22,216 bases of DNA from a virus. Under the pieces are notes generated by a model. The model did no database searches, had not been told where the DNA came from, and saw only the letters and a program-made list of their open reading frames with translations. The position numbers and the translations under genes are program-made. Numbering within the stretch: the first letter of the stretch is position 1; each line of letters begins with the position of its first letter. The DNA lies in IMG/VR virus record IMGVR_UViG_3300018017_000016, positions 1 through 22,216 of that record; one strand, written 5' to 3'. This document shows, piece by piece, positions 1 through 6,373 of this stretch.

Positions 1-1616
1 CTGTAAATACTGCATTAAGAAATATATATAGCGCAGTGCCATCTCCAGTTAGCTATCCAATCTCTTTAGCGAACGGTGGAACGAACGCTACTTTAGCAGC
101 GTCTAACGGTGGGATATTCTATAGTACGGCATCTACTGGTGCTGTCTTGGCAGGTACTGTAACGGCCGATCAAGTTTTATTATCCGGTTCTTCCACTACG
201 CCAGCATGGTCTACTGCAACTTATCCTGCATCTACAACTATAAATCAGTTGTTATATTCTTCTGCTGCCAATACTATTGGTGGCCTAACTACTGCTAACA
301 GCGCAGTATTAGTAACAAACGGCACTGGCGTTCCTTCTCTTAGCACCACGTTACCTGCAGTAACAGCAGGCGCAGTATTAGTAACTGATCCAACCACGTC
401 TACAGTTGATTCTATAAATACAGCATTATCGAACATAAATAGCGCAATACCATCACCAGTGAGTTATCCTACGACCATCGCTCACGGAGGTACTGGCCAG
501 ATTACCCAACAACTGGCGATTAATGCACTGGCGGGTGCTGTGACAAGCGCTGAATATCTACGTGGAAATGGTACTAATGTAGTGATGAGTGCGATTCAGG
601 CTGCAGATGTTCCAACGTTGAATCAAAGCACGAACGGTACATCAAGTAATGTAACAGGCATTGTAGCATTAGCAAATGGCGGAACAAACGCTAATTTAAC
701 GGCATCTAACGGCGGTATATTTTATAGCACCGCATCAGCGGGAGCTGTTCTATCTGGAACCGCCACGGCATATCAAGTTTTGTTGTCTGGAGCTTCAACT
801 ACACCAGCGTGGTCTACAGCAACCTATCCAGCAACTACAACCGCCAATCAATTGCTATATTCATCAGCCGCTAATGCTGTTGGTGGGCTTACGAGTGCCG
901 ATAGTTCAGTATTAGTTACTAACACAAGCGGTGTTCCTTCTTTGTCATCTACACTGCCTTCTGCGGTACAAGGAAATATTACCTCAGTGGGAGCATTATC
1001 ATCTGGTTCGCTAACAACAGGATTTACTGCAGTAACTGTTCCTTTGGGAGGTACGGGTGTTTCTAGTACTACTGCTTATGGTGTTTTGTGTGGTGGTACA
1101 AGCACAACATCAGCATTTCAAAATGCAGGCGCTGGGTCTCTTAATCAAGTTTTAACTAGTAATGGTGCTAGTTCCTTACCAACGTGGCAAGCACCTACAG
1201 CAGGAGCTATAACTAACTATAGTAACTATTCTACTAGCTCTCAAATAATGACAGTTAACACAACACCGCAAGCAGTTACATCAACAAATATTACAATAGC
1301 AGCAGGAACATACCTTATAATATATAATCTTTCTTGTGCAGTTACTCCTGGCAATTATGCCAGTGAGGGACTTAATGTAATGTCTGAATTATATAATGTA
1401 ACATCCTCAGCTTTAGTAACAGGAACAAAAGCTTATCCAGTTAGTTGGGTAATTACGAATAATAATTATACTATGGGAGGCTCTGCAGCGGTAAGCGCGA
1501 TTGTTACTGTTGCTGGCTCAACCCAATATCAGATATATGTAACCTTATCTAGTTCAGCATATACATCTAGTTGGAGCGTTCCTTTTGCGAGTATCACGGC
1601 CATAAAAATAGGGTAA
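1..1616 (+). CDS. Repeat-built tail-fibre/adhesin-like protein, 5' end outside window
   Basis: The reading frame is open from the first bases. The first in-frame start-like codon is a GTG at 36, but the codons before it match an internal repeat of the same protein, so the gene begins upstream and is partial. Numbering from that GTG, residues about 11-110 and 212-311 are two copies of a roughly 100-residue unit (LANGGTNA, SNGGIFYSTAS, TTPAWSTATYPA, NQLLYSSAAN), separated by a linker with GGTG turns. The last ~130 residues are a different, beta-rich domain, possibly a receptor-binding knob. Composition is Ser/Thr/Ala/Gly-rich with almost no charge, as in phage tail fibres and trimeric beta-helical adhesins. 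It lies upstream of a nuclease and the lysis genes, which fits the end of a tail module. Family membership is inferred from repeat style only. Confidence 0.65.
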   Translation, partial: VNTALRNIYSAVPSPVSYPISLANGGTNATLAASNGGIFYSTASTGAVLAGTVTADQVLLSGSSTTPAWSTATYPASTTINQLLYSSAANTIGGLTTANSAVLVTNGTGVPSLSTTLPAVTAGAVLVTDPTTSTVDSINTALSNINSAIPSPVSYPTTIAHGGTGQITQQLAINALAGAVTSAEYLRGNGTNVVMSAIQAADVPTLNQSTNGTSSNVTGIVALANGGTNANLTASNGGIFYSTASAGAVLSGTATAYQVLLSGASTTPAWSTATYPATTTANQLLYSSAANAVGGLTSADSSVLVTNTSGVPSLSSTLPSAVQGNITSVGALSSGSLTTGFTAVTVPLGGTGVSSTTAYGVLCGGTSTTSAFQNAGAGSLNQVLTSNGASSLPTWQAPTAGAITNYSNYSTSSQIMTVNTTPQAVTSTNITIAAGTYLIIYNLSCAVTPGNYASEGLNVMSELYNVTSSALVTGTKAYPVSWVITNNNYTMGGSAAVSAIVTVAGSTQYQIYVTLSSSAYTSSWSVPFASITAIKIG

Positions 1617-1644
1617 GTTTATTATTAATTTTGGAGAAATGAAA

Positions 1645-1776
1645 ATGCCTTTTAAAAGTCAAGCGCAACGTAAATTTATGTATGCAAAACATCCTGAGTT
1701 AGCTAAAGAATTTGAAGAGGCAACCCCCAAAGGTAAAAAACTTCCTCAACATGTAAAGAAGAAAAAGAAAAAATGA
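1645..1776 (+). CDS. Small conserved phage protein, MPFKSQAQ type
   Basis: A 43-residue protein beginning MPFKSQAQRKFMYAKHPE and ending in a run of lysines. This resembles a family of tiny phage proteins with the motif KSxAQ-(R/W)-xFM-(Y/F)-A-(K/N)-HPE-x-A. Their role is not known to me; the strongly basic tail suggests nucleic-acid binding. I chose the ATG at 1645 because a GGAG ribosome site lies 8 bases upstream; another ATG at 1639 is too close to it. Its stop overlaps the ATG of the following nuclease gene (ATGA), so the two are probably translationally coupled. Confidence 0.75.
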   Translation: MPFKSQAQRKFMYAKHPELAKEFEEATPKGKKLPQHVKKKKKK

Positions 1777-2087
1777 TTCCGAGTTATTTTAATAAAGTTT
1801 GCCATTCTATGGGGATGCCTTGTGTAGATGAATATAAATTCCTACCTGATCGCAAGTTTCGCATAGATCATGCCATTATTGATGGGAATATTAAAATTGC
1901 AATAGAAGAAGAAGGCGGAATTTTTACCCAAGGAAGGCACACAAGACCTATGGGGTTTTTAGGCGATCTCGAGAAATACAATTTATTAACTGAGGCTGGT
2001 TATTACCTATTGCGTTATCCTCCCAAGAAGATCAACTACCAGCAAATCAAGAAAGTTTACGATGGATTGAAAAATAGGTTGACTTAA
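1773..2087 (+). CDS. PD-(D/E)XK-type phage endonuclease
   Basis: A 104-residue protein with the compact arrangement of small phage nucleases. FRID (Asp32) is followed by KIAIEEEGG (Glu45 and Glu47), then GRHTR and GFLGDLEKYN, and finally a beta strand YYLLRY. This matches the pattern FDFA...LAVEVEGG...GRHTR...GF..D.EKYN...GW.VLR seen in phage VRR-NUC/Holliday-resolvase-like proteins. The Asp and the E-x-E pair would bind the metal. A role in processing branched or packaged DNA is likely but inferred. It overlaps the preceding gene by ATGA and converges on a minus-strand toxin remnant, with stops overlapping at 2084-2087. Confidence 0.75.
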   Translation: MIPSYFNKVCHSMGMPCVDEYKFLPDRKFRIDHAIIDGNIKIAIEEEGGIFTQGRHTRPMGFLGDLEKYNLLTEAGYYLLRYPPKKINYQQIKKVYDGLKNRLT

Positions 2088-2281
2088 TAATGTTCCCAAG
2101 CAGAAATAATATCTACAAGTAATTTATCATCATACACCCTATAAACAATCCTATGTTGATCGTTCAATCGGCGGCTGTATGTGTTTTTAAAACATTTTAG
2201 TTTTTCGAAATCACATGCTTTTGCATATGGATTGATCTTGATGATGTTTATTATTTTTTTAAACTTAGGGTATAACGTAGA
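2084..2281 (-). pseudogene. Txe/YoeB-like toxin C-terminal part without its own start codon
   Basis: In the frame shifted by one base from the antitoxin, an open stretch encodes about 65 residues ending NTYSRRLNDQHRIVYRVYDD...SAWEHY. This is the C-terminal two-thirds of a Txe/YoeB RNase (SRRI...HRLVY...W.HY). The SRR, HR and terminal HY residues characteristic of the family are present. The usual first ~20 residues and a start codon are missing. The frame runs back only to a TGA inside the antitoxin gene. The open frame meets the antitoxin frame at a run of nine A (minus strand, plus positions 2282-2290), where loss of one A would fuse antitoxin to toxin. It is either a decayed toxin or one made by slippage. 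Confidence 0.6.
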
Positions 2282-2510
2282 TTTTTTTTTCTGATAAAGG
2301 ATGCTTCATAGCGTATAGAATATCTTTGCGCGTTGATGGATTGGTCATTAAATAAATTGTTTCATTCATGTCTCTCCATTCTTGTTCTGATAATAAAACA
2401 CAGTCTCCTTTTTTAGAATGTATTAATTGTGGGTCACCATCGTCAGCGGCAATGTCTTCTAATAGTTTAAATAAATTAGCTCGAGCATATGAAGCAGTAA
2501 TTTTTTCCAT
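2265..2510 (-). CDS. YefM/Phd-family antitoxin
   Basis: An 81-residue protein with the Phd/YefM N-terminal fold: ITASYARANLFKLLEDIA, then a strand-turn-strand with KKGDCVLLSEQEW and ETIYLMTNP. The ETxYL(M/L)xxP block is typical of YefM. These antitoxins bind promoter DNA through the N-terminal dimer and neutralise YoeB with the C-terminal tail. Here the tail ends at KKIYVIP, directly before and partly overlapping the toxin remnant in another frame. Upstream are GTAC palindromes (2535-2558) overlapping a TATAGT -10 element, as expected for autoregulation. The ribosome site is weak (AAGAGAAA). Confidence 0.8.
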   Translation of the reverse strand: MEKITASYARANLFKLLEDIAADDGDPQLIHSKKGDCVLLSEQEWRDMNETIYLMTNPSTRKDILYAMKHPLSEKKIYVIP

Positions 2511-2534
2511 TAGATTTCTCTTTATGTTTTAGTC

Positions 2535-2558
2535 GTACTATAGTACCACATTTGGTAC
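2535..2558 (-). promoter_or_regulatory. Antitoxin promoter/operator with GTAC palindromes
   Basis: The sequence holds two nested dyads: GTACTATAGTAC (2535-2546) and GTACCA-CATT-TGGTAC (2543-2558). The first contains TATAGT, a good -10 element for the minus-strand antitoxin whose start is at 2510. YefM-type antitoxins are known to repress at palindromes with TGTACA-like cores, so this is a likely autoregulatory site. Binding itself is inferred. Confidence 0.6.
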
Positions 2559-2640
2559 GTAAAGTAAAGAGTGATTATAGGGGGCGAAATTAGCTAAAAG
2601 GGGATAAAAAAGAGGGTTAACAAAAGGCCAAGATTTTTTT

Positions 2641-2660
2641 CCAGTAAGAGAAATTACTGG
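2641..2660. other. Perfect hairpin, 7-bp stem
   Basis: CCAGTAA and TTACTGG pair around a 6-base loop. There is a T-run before it on the plus strand but none after the stem on either strand, so it is not a standard intrinsic terminator. It lies in the gap between the antitoxin promoter and the DUF1640-like gene. The rest of that gap (2559-2682) shows only G-rich AT-biased sequence and no gene. Confidence 0.4.
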
Positions 2661-2682
2661 AATTAGACGGTTTTTCTTTGCT

Positions 2683-2970
2683 TCAATTTTTTAAAAAGTA
2701 ACCGAGCCATGGGAGCCCTATTACAATTAAACAACAGGTAAAATATCCAAGCCTATTTAAAGCGGAAATATCTTTCCGTGTTAATGCGATATCTGCTCGT
2801 ACCAATTCAACATCATGCTTGGTTGCAAGACTGTCATCAATAACTTTACTAATTTCTTCGTTTCTTTTTTTAGTGCGGAAAACTTCTGTTTTTATTTGGA
2901 GTTCTGTATATCCTGCCTTTTTTAAAAGCTCAGCGTCTTCAAAACTATCATATGGAATTGCATGCGTCAT
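2683..2970 (-). CDS. DUF1640-like coiled-coil membrane protein A
   Basis: 95 residues with the layout of DUF1640/CCDC90-like proteins. There is an N-terminal helical head (YDSFEDAELLKKAGYTELQ), then the hallmark LATKHDVELVRADIALTRKD coiled-coil and a C-terminal membrane helix (residues about 73-91). No biochemical role is established for bacterial members; a membrane-anchored coiled-coil scaffold is inferred. The start is supported by GAGGA upstream in an ATGAGGA context. It is one of four full-length paralogues in this window, all on the minus strand. Confidence 0.75.
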   Translation of the reverse strand: MTHAIPYDSFEDAELLKKAGYTELQIKTEVFRTKKRNEEISKVIDDSLATKHDVELVRADIALTRKDISALNRLGYFTCCLIVIGLPWLGYFLKN

Positions 2971-3034
2971 AATCTATCCTCATTTTTAGATTAGTGTTAC
3001 TATATAGTATTAGCATAGTTTAGGGAGAAGGGCA

Positions 3035-3559
3035 ATGAGTTCAAGTTTTGACGCTGCTATACCTACGGTTTTTTTGTGGGAAGGAACTACTTACGAAAAC
3101 GATCCGAACGATAAAGGAGGTGAAACTTGTTGCGGCATTGTATGGACCGATCTAAATAGCGCTATTTCTCATGGGATTGTTCCTGCTGGCACCACGATTC
3201 TAACTTTATCAAAATCTCAAGCGGCAGATATTTATAAGGCCTTTTATTGGAATGCCCTAAATTTATCGCGCATACTTACGCAATCGATAGCGACTAAAAT
3301 TTTAGACGTAAGCGTAAATGTAGGTTTACACTGGGGAGTAGTATTGTTACAACGGGCCGTGCGAGCGTCAACTGAATATACTTTAGATGAGGATGGAGAG
3401 TTAGGAGAGAAAACTATACATGCGGTTAATGAGGCTATTCCTGGGTGTCTATTAGCTGCATATAGAAGCGAAGCAGCCGCATATCATCGCGCTATTGTAA
3501 TTAACCACCCCAATCAAGAAGAGTTTTTGGATGGTTGGCTTATAAGAAGTTACGCTTAA
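3035..3559 (+). CDS. Endolysin, glycoside hydrolase family 108
   Basis: 174 residues. The N-terminal block FLWEGTTYENDPNDKGGETC matches GH108 (HEGGYVNDPxDxGGxT). Glu16 of WEG is the presumed catalytic acid of this N-acetylmuramidase-type fold. The C-terminal half (KILDVSVNVGLHWGVVLLQRA...DGELGEKT) matches the peptidoglycan-binding domain usually attached to GH108. Length is normal for phage lysozymes of this type. No signal peptide is evident, so export would rely on the holin encoded next. It opens the lysis cassette, with a good AGGGAGAAGGG ribosome site before ATG 3035. Confidence 0.85.
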   Translation: MSSSFDAAIPTVFLWEGTTYENDPNDKGGETCCGIVWTDLNSAISHGIVPAGTTILTLSKSQAADIYKAFYWNALNLSRILTQSIATKILDVSVNVGLHWGVVLLQRAVRASTEYTLDEDGELGEKTIHAVNEAIPGCLLAAYRSEAAAYHRAIVINHPNQEEFLDGWLIRSYA

Positions 3560-3572
3560 TAGGTAACGCTAA

Positions 3573-3875
3573 ATGGATAACATAGATACAAACATAGAAG
3601 CTAAAAACGTTACAGAAATCGGCAATGTTAATTTACAGCAGAATTCTTATTTTCAAGACTCTGCTGGCAATCCATGTTTGCGTCGAAAACTTGGAACGAT
3701 CCTTGTCGGAATGGGATTGGCTATGGGTCTTGTGCTTTTCGGATGGGGGCTTCATGAACCTGGAAAAGATTTTGAAACTTCTTATCAGGTCTTTACTTCT
3801 TTTCTTCTTGCAGGTGGAAGTTTAGTTGGAATTAATGTGGTCGAGAATATAAAAGGGCTTTTAGGAAGAAAATGA
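3573..3875 (+). CDS. Holin-like protein, two membrane helices
   Basis: 100 residues: a polar N-terminus of about 37 residues, then two hydrophobic helices (about 42-60, GTILVGMGLAMGLVLFGWG, and about 72-88) and a short basic tail GLLGRK. Position directly after the endolysin and before spanin-like genes, together with size and topology, suggest a holin, although no family motif is recognisable. The ribosome site is weak (AGGTAAC). Its stop overlaps the ATG of the next small membrane peptide. Confidence 0.6.
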   Translation: MDNIDTNIEAKNVTEIGNVNLQQNSYFQDSAGNPCLRRKLGTILVGMGLAMGLVLFGWGLHEPGKDFETSYQVFTSFLLAGGSLVGINVVENIKGLLGRK

Positions 3876-3964
3876 AAACAAAGATATTTTACACGATCCT
3901 GTTAGGCCTGTTATGTATAGCCGTGCTAGCGCTATATTTAATATTTTTCTATTGCTATATATAA
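3872..3964 (+). CDS. 30-residue single-pass membrane peptide in lysis cassette
   Basis: A tiny open frame starting MKTKIFYTILLGLLC and hydrophobic almost to its end. It overlaps the holin-like gene by ATGA and has AGGAAG just upstream, which supports real translation. Such peptides in lysis cassettes can act as holin partners or antiholins, but nothing in the sequence shows which. Confidence 0.55.
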   Translation: MKTKIFYTILLGLLCIAVLALYLIFFYCYI

Positions 3965-4009
3965 AATAAGTGTAAAATAGCTGCTTCAGCGGTAACCAAA
4001 GGAGGAAAT

Positions 4010-4207
4010 ATGCTACATATTATTTTGGCATTATTTTTATTGGTTATTTTTTTGTGGCTTATAAAGATTGTAAAGTCTGCTATAAAAAAAGCAGAAGCAC
4101 AAAAACATATTGATGCGACAATAAACCAGAAGATTTGGAAATCTGACCTGTATCATCGACATGCTAAATATATAAATAATAATTGTTATCGGAGTAGTAG
4201 GTGTTAA
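4010..4207 (+). CDS. Small membrane protein of lysis cassette
   Basis: 65 residues: an N-terminal membrane helix (HIILALFLLVIFLWLIKIV) followed by a basic, polar segment ending NNNCYRSSRC. It has the strongest ribosome site of the cassette (AAAGGAGGAAAT before the ATG). It overlaps the following i-spanin-like gene by 7 bases. It may be a second holin or accessory lysis protein; no homologous family is recognised. Confidence 0.6.
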   Translation: MLHIILALFLLVIFLWLIKIVKSAIKKAEAQKHIDATINQKIWKSDLYHRHAKYINNNCYRSSRC

Positions 4208-4434
4208 TCTATTTAATTGCATTCGGCGTCATAATAATGCTTTTTGGCAGCATTTATGTTTTAGCCAGGATGGGTGGTCAAAAAGCACAGCAGACCAAAG
4301 ACTTACAGGCTACAGTTGATTCTGTTTCTAAGGCTGCAGCTATAGAACGAAAAGCGGTATCTACTCCTACAGATGAAATATATAAAGAAATGACTAAGAA
4401 GTTTACTCGTGATGAAAATGTATCTACTCAATAG
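4201..4434 (+). CDS. Rz-like inner-membrane spanin candidate
   Basis: 77 residues from a GTG start (GGAG six bases upstream). One N-terminal membrane helix (LIAFGVIIMLFGSIYVLARM) is followed by a short polar helical region with an E-RKAVSTPTDEIYKEM segment. This resembles compact i-spanins encoded next to Rz1-like lipoproteins. It overlaps the o-spanin candidate by 23 bases in another frame, the classic Rz/Rz1 nested or overlapping arrangement. In lysis, the pair would fuse inner and outer membranes. The assignment rests on topology and context. Confidence 0.6.
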   Translation: MLIYLIAFGVIIMLFGSIYVLARMGGQKAQQTKDLQATVDSVSKAAAIERKAVSTPTDEIYKEMTKKFTRDENVSTQ

Positions 4435-4621
4435 ATTGGCCACGGCAATAGTATTGTTTTTGGTTGGCTATGCATTATTTGGCTGTGTTAAGGCGCCAAT
4501 TGACTCGTGTTGTCTAATATTTAAACCTATTATGATTTCCAAAGACGATAAATTTACTGCTGGTACAATAGACCAAATATACCAGCACGATAAAGTCATT
4601 ACTGAGATGTGCGACAAGTAA
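4412..4621 (+). CDS. Rz1-like outer-membrane spanin lipoprotein
   Basis: 69 residues with a lipoprotein signal: hydrophobic stretch AIVLFLVGYALFG followed by Cys in a LFGC lipobox. The mature part (CCLIFKPIMIS...TAGTIDQIYQHDKVITEMC) fits the small Rz1-like family with C.I.KPI..S..D..T..QI..H......C. The lysine just after the lipobox cysteine does not block outer-membrane sorting, which is normally governed by Asp at +2. Start codons at 4409 (GTG), 4412 or 4418 are all possible; I chose the first ATG. Confidence 0.7.
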   Translation: MKMYLLNRLATAIVLFLVGYALFGCVKAPIDSCCLIFKPIMISKDDKFTAGTIDQIYQHDKVITEMCDK

Positions 4622-4634
4622 TAGTTAGAATTTC

Positions 4635-4898
4635 TTAATCTGGTACCCAATCAAGATCAACTGTATATTTCTTCCCTATATAATTCTTATAGGTAGCTGC
4701 AATAAGAACAGGAGCAGCGACAATAATAATCGGGGCTGCCACAGTAGATATTCCTACCGTTATAAAAACTGATGCAGAAAAAAGTCCTGTAGCTGCAGCA
4801 CCAAATAATAGCGCATCAAATGCCCCATAGACGCGCTCCTCTAATCTAATGCCGCCGAAGCACTCAGAAACTTCTGTTGCTGATAGTTCTTTTATCAT
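4635..4898 (-). CDS. Double-glycine leader peptide, hydrophobic class II bacteriocin-like
   Basis: 87 residues beginning [16 protein letters not shown], a 16-residue leader matching the LSxxEVxxxxGG consensus cut by C39-peptidase ABC exporters. The predicted mature part is mostly one long Ala/Gly/Ile/Val-rich membrane-active stretch ([14 protein letters not shown], then [20 protein letters not shown]) and ends [10 protein letters not shown]. This is the look of class II bacteriocins or microcins, or of a related secreted peptide. It is the last gene of the csrA operon, overlapping csrA by ATGA, and its ribosome site CGGAGG lies inside csrA. No exporter or immunity gene is recognisable nearby. 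Confidence 0.75.
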   Translation of the reverse strand: MIKELSATEVSECFGGIRLEERVYGAFDALLFGAAATGLFSASVFITVGISTVAAPIIIVAAPVLIAATYKNYIGKKYTVDLDWVPD

Positions 4899-5125
4899 AA
4901 AGCCTCCGTTTTATTAGGTTTTAATTTTAATTGTCGTTTTAAAGATGGTTGACCAGTTCTCTTCTCTTCTTGTATTATATTATATATCTCTTCGCGATGT
5001 ACTGAAATTTCATTTGGCGCCTCGATACCTAAACGTACTTGATGCCCATTTACACCTGTTACAGTAATTTTTATATAATCTCCGATAACTATTGCTTCTG
5101 AAACTCGACGCGTTAAAATTAACAT
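4895..5125 (-). CDS. csrA: CsrA-family RNA-binding translational regulator
   Basis: 76 residues starting [16 protein letters not shown] and containing [14 protein letters not shown] and ISVHREEIY, an unmistakable CsrA. The RNA-contact residues known from Escherichia coli CsrA are present (Leu4, Arg6, Arg7, Val42, Arg44, Ile47). It is longer than the usual ~61 residues, with a basic C-terminal tail [14 protein letters not shown], as in some paralogues on mobile elements. CsrA dimers bind GGA motifs, often over ribosome sites, and repress or activate translation. Here it may tune host metabolism or the phage's own GAGGA-type leaders. It has a strong AGGAGG ribosome site and is co-transcribed with secreted-type peptides on both sides. 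Confidence 0.95.
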   Translation of the reverse strand: MLILTRRVSEAIVIGDYIKITVTGVNGHQVRLGIEAPNEISVHREEIYNIIQEEKRTGQPSLKRQLKLKPNKTEAL

Positions 5126-5152
5126 TTTCCCTTCCTCCTTTTCCTGATTTTG

Positions 5153-5371
5153 TTATTCTGTTATAAAAGTATTAGATGATTTTTTAGGACATCTCATTGC
5201 TTCTTGTTGGTTCCATTTCCAATAATCAAGCATTAAAACATTGCAACATATATCCCTACATTCGAATTGATTTAGTAATATTAGTCCTACGCTCTGACCA
5301 TTTGCCTCGCGTAGGCAATGGCATCTAGCGGCGGATACGGTTTTAACTTCTATATAGCTTAGTGGTATCAT
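5153..5371 (-). CDS. Six-cysteine peptide with AA in place of the GG leader end
   Basis: 72 residues. The N-terminus MIPLSYIEVKTVSAA lines up position by position with the GG leaders encoded elsewhere here (Leu4, Ser5, Glu8, hydrophobic 12), but has Ala-Ala where they have Gly-Gly. The rest has cysteines in the order C-x-C ... C-RDI-CC ... 17 residues ... C, the same signature as the peptides at 14951 and 20671, including a conserved Y/W-x-W before the last cysteine. I infer an exported disulphide-rich peptide or a diverged relative that is no longer exported. It starts one base after the preceding DUF1640-like gene stops and has no clear ribosome site, so translation is probably coupled. Confidence 0.6.
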   Translation of the reverse strand: MIPLSYIEVKTVSAARCHCLREANGQSVGLILLNQFECRDICCNVLMLDYWKWNQQEAMRCPKKSSNTFITE

Positions 5372-5372
5372 T

Positions 5373-5651
5373 TTATCGATGCAATGCTATTGTTAAAGCA
5401 AGAATAGAAATTGAAACGGCGATAATTGTAAATCCAATGCCAACTATCCATTTTAAATTTACTATGCCTTCTTTTAAAAGCTCTATATCTTTGCGTATTA
5501 ATGTAACGTCGCTTTTCGTGGCCACGCTATTGTCAATATAATCACGCTGAATATTAGCAAAACTCGCGTGAACATCTATTATTTCTTCTTTTTCACCTGC
5601 TTTTTTTAAGTTTTGCGTGTACTGAAATATGTCATATGTTGTTGCTGTCAT
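5373..5651 (-). CDS. DUF1640-like coiled-coil membrane protein B
   Basis: 92 residues: N-terminal helical head (YDIFQYTQNLKKAGEKEE), the family signature VATKSDVTLIRKDIELLKEG, and a C-terminal membrane helix (WIVGIGFTIIAVSISILAL). It follows the GCAAC-repeat region and is the first of four closely packed genes (this, the six-cysteine peptide, csrA and a GG peptide), which suggests one operon. Function is unknown; a membrane-tethered coiled-coil is what the sequence shows. Confidence 0.75.
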   Translation of the reverse strand: MTATTYDIFQYTQNLKKAGEKEEIIDVHASFANIQRDYIDNSVATKSDVTLIRKDIELLKEGIVNLKWIVGIGFTIIAVSISILALTIALHR

Positions 5652-5691
5652 TTTTTATTTCCTTTTGTATTTAATGATGTACCGTTATAAA

Positions 5692-5874
5692 GTTGCGTAG
5701 TTGCATTAGCTATACTATGCAACTGCGCAACTCTATGGCCAAAATATGCAACACCACGCGCAACCTTAATGCAACCGTTTCCCTAAAATCCTTTCTAGAA
5801 AGGGTTTTGCAATGCAACAGTCAACGCAACTTAAACGCAACCAATATAGAAAACTCAAACAACCCCAAAGCAAC
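5692..5874. repeat. GCAAC repeat array with hairpin and palindrome
   Basis: GCAAC occurs at 5719, 5727, 5748, 5760, 5771, 5814, 5826, 5837 and 5870, and inverted (GTTGC) at 5692 and 5700. Two triplets (5748/5760/5771 and 5814/5826/5837) have identical 12- then 11-base spacing and lie 66 bases apart, so the sites fall on one face of the helix. The first four pair as a 15-bp hairpin (5692-5706 with 5717-5731, one G-T pair). No credible gene lies in 5652-5854. The pattern fits a multi-site protein-binding region such as an operator, partition site or origin. Which of these cannot be told from sequence. Confidence 0.65.
5785..5808. terminator. 24-bp palindrome, possible bidirectional terminator or operator
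   Basis: AAAATCCTTT-CTAG-AAAGGGTTTT forms a ten-pair stem (one T-G pair) with a four-base loop and ends in T4 on both strands. It sits exactly between the two GCAAC triplets and downstream of the 5855-6118 gene. It could stop transcription in either direction, or be the centre of the binding region. Confidence 0.4.
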
Positions 5875-6118
5875 TTAAGATCCCAAGCAATGCAATAGCC
5901 AGCATAATCATCCAGCCCCATTTATTGGTGTTTTTTTCTGAGTTTACAATGCGCTCTTCAATTATCTTTATATCGTGTTTGGTCGCCAATAAACGATCGA
6001 ATTCATCTGTTTGGTTTTTCATTAAGCGCGTTTGTGTTTTCGCCTGATCTTTACTAAAACCACCGCTTAATAATTCTTCTGTACATTGTGACGTATCAAA
6101 CGTTATCGTGTGTATCAT
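5855..6118 (-). CDS. DUF1640-like coiled-coil membrane protein C
   Basis: 87 residues: helical head (FDTSQCTEELLSGGFSKDQAK), signature LLATKHDIKIIEERIVNSEK, and a C-terminal membrane helix (WGWMIMLAIALLGILSCFGV). It is a paralogue of the neighbouring 5373 and 6131 genes. The GGFSKDQ segment also recurs in the longer protein at 21134. It starts 12 bases after the end of the upstream paralogue. Confidence 0.75.
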   Translation of the reverse strand: MIHTITFDTSQCTEELLSGGFSKDQAKTQTRLMKNQTDEFDRLLATKHDIKIIEERIVNSEKNTNKWGWMIMLAIALLGILSCFGVV

Positions 6119-6130
6119 TTTATTTCCTAA

Positions 6131-6373
6131 TTAGTGTTTTAATATATATCCCAATATTGACAATCCAATTGTCAGCAAAACGGCAACTATGCTGCCAAGT
6201 TTAATTACTAATTTATTCGCTAGCTCTTCTAAATCTCTTTTTGTGGCTAGTTGATTAGTAATAGTTTCTGCCATAAGCTGAGCTTGTCTCTCTGCTTGTG
6301 CAGAAGGTACGCCAACCTCTTTTAAACTGTTGGCGAAGTATAATGTATCAAATGGTATCGCTGGGCAGCTCAT
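6131..6373 (-). CDS. DUF1640-like coiled-coil membrane protein D
   Basis: 80 residues from MSCPAIPFDTLYFANSLKE, with the signature LATKRDLEELANKLVIKLG and a C-terminal membrane helix (IVAVLLTIGLSILGYILKH). I chose the ATG whose codon ends at 6373 because GAGGA (in ATGAGGAAACC) lies about eight bases upstream; the frame continues further upstream but only through the tail of the regulator gene. It overlaps the regulator gene by 26 bases, so it is probably translated from the same message. Confidence 0.75.
   Translation of the reverse strand: MSCPAIPFDTLYFANSLKEVGVPSAQAERQAQLMAETITNQLATKRDLEELANKLVIKLGSIVAVLLTIGLSILGYILKH

Noticed and set aside
5693-5878. 61-codon plus-strand open frame in the GCAAC region
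   Set aside because: Its Asn/Thr/Arg-rich content is the translation of the repeats, with no ribosome site; the DNA array explains it.
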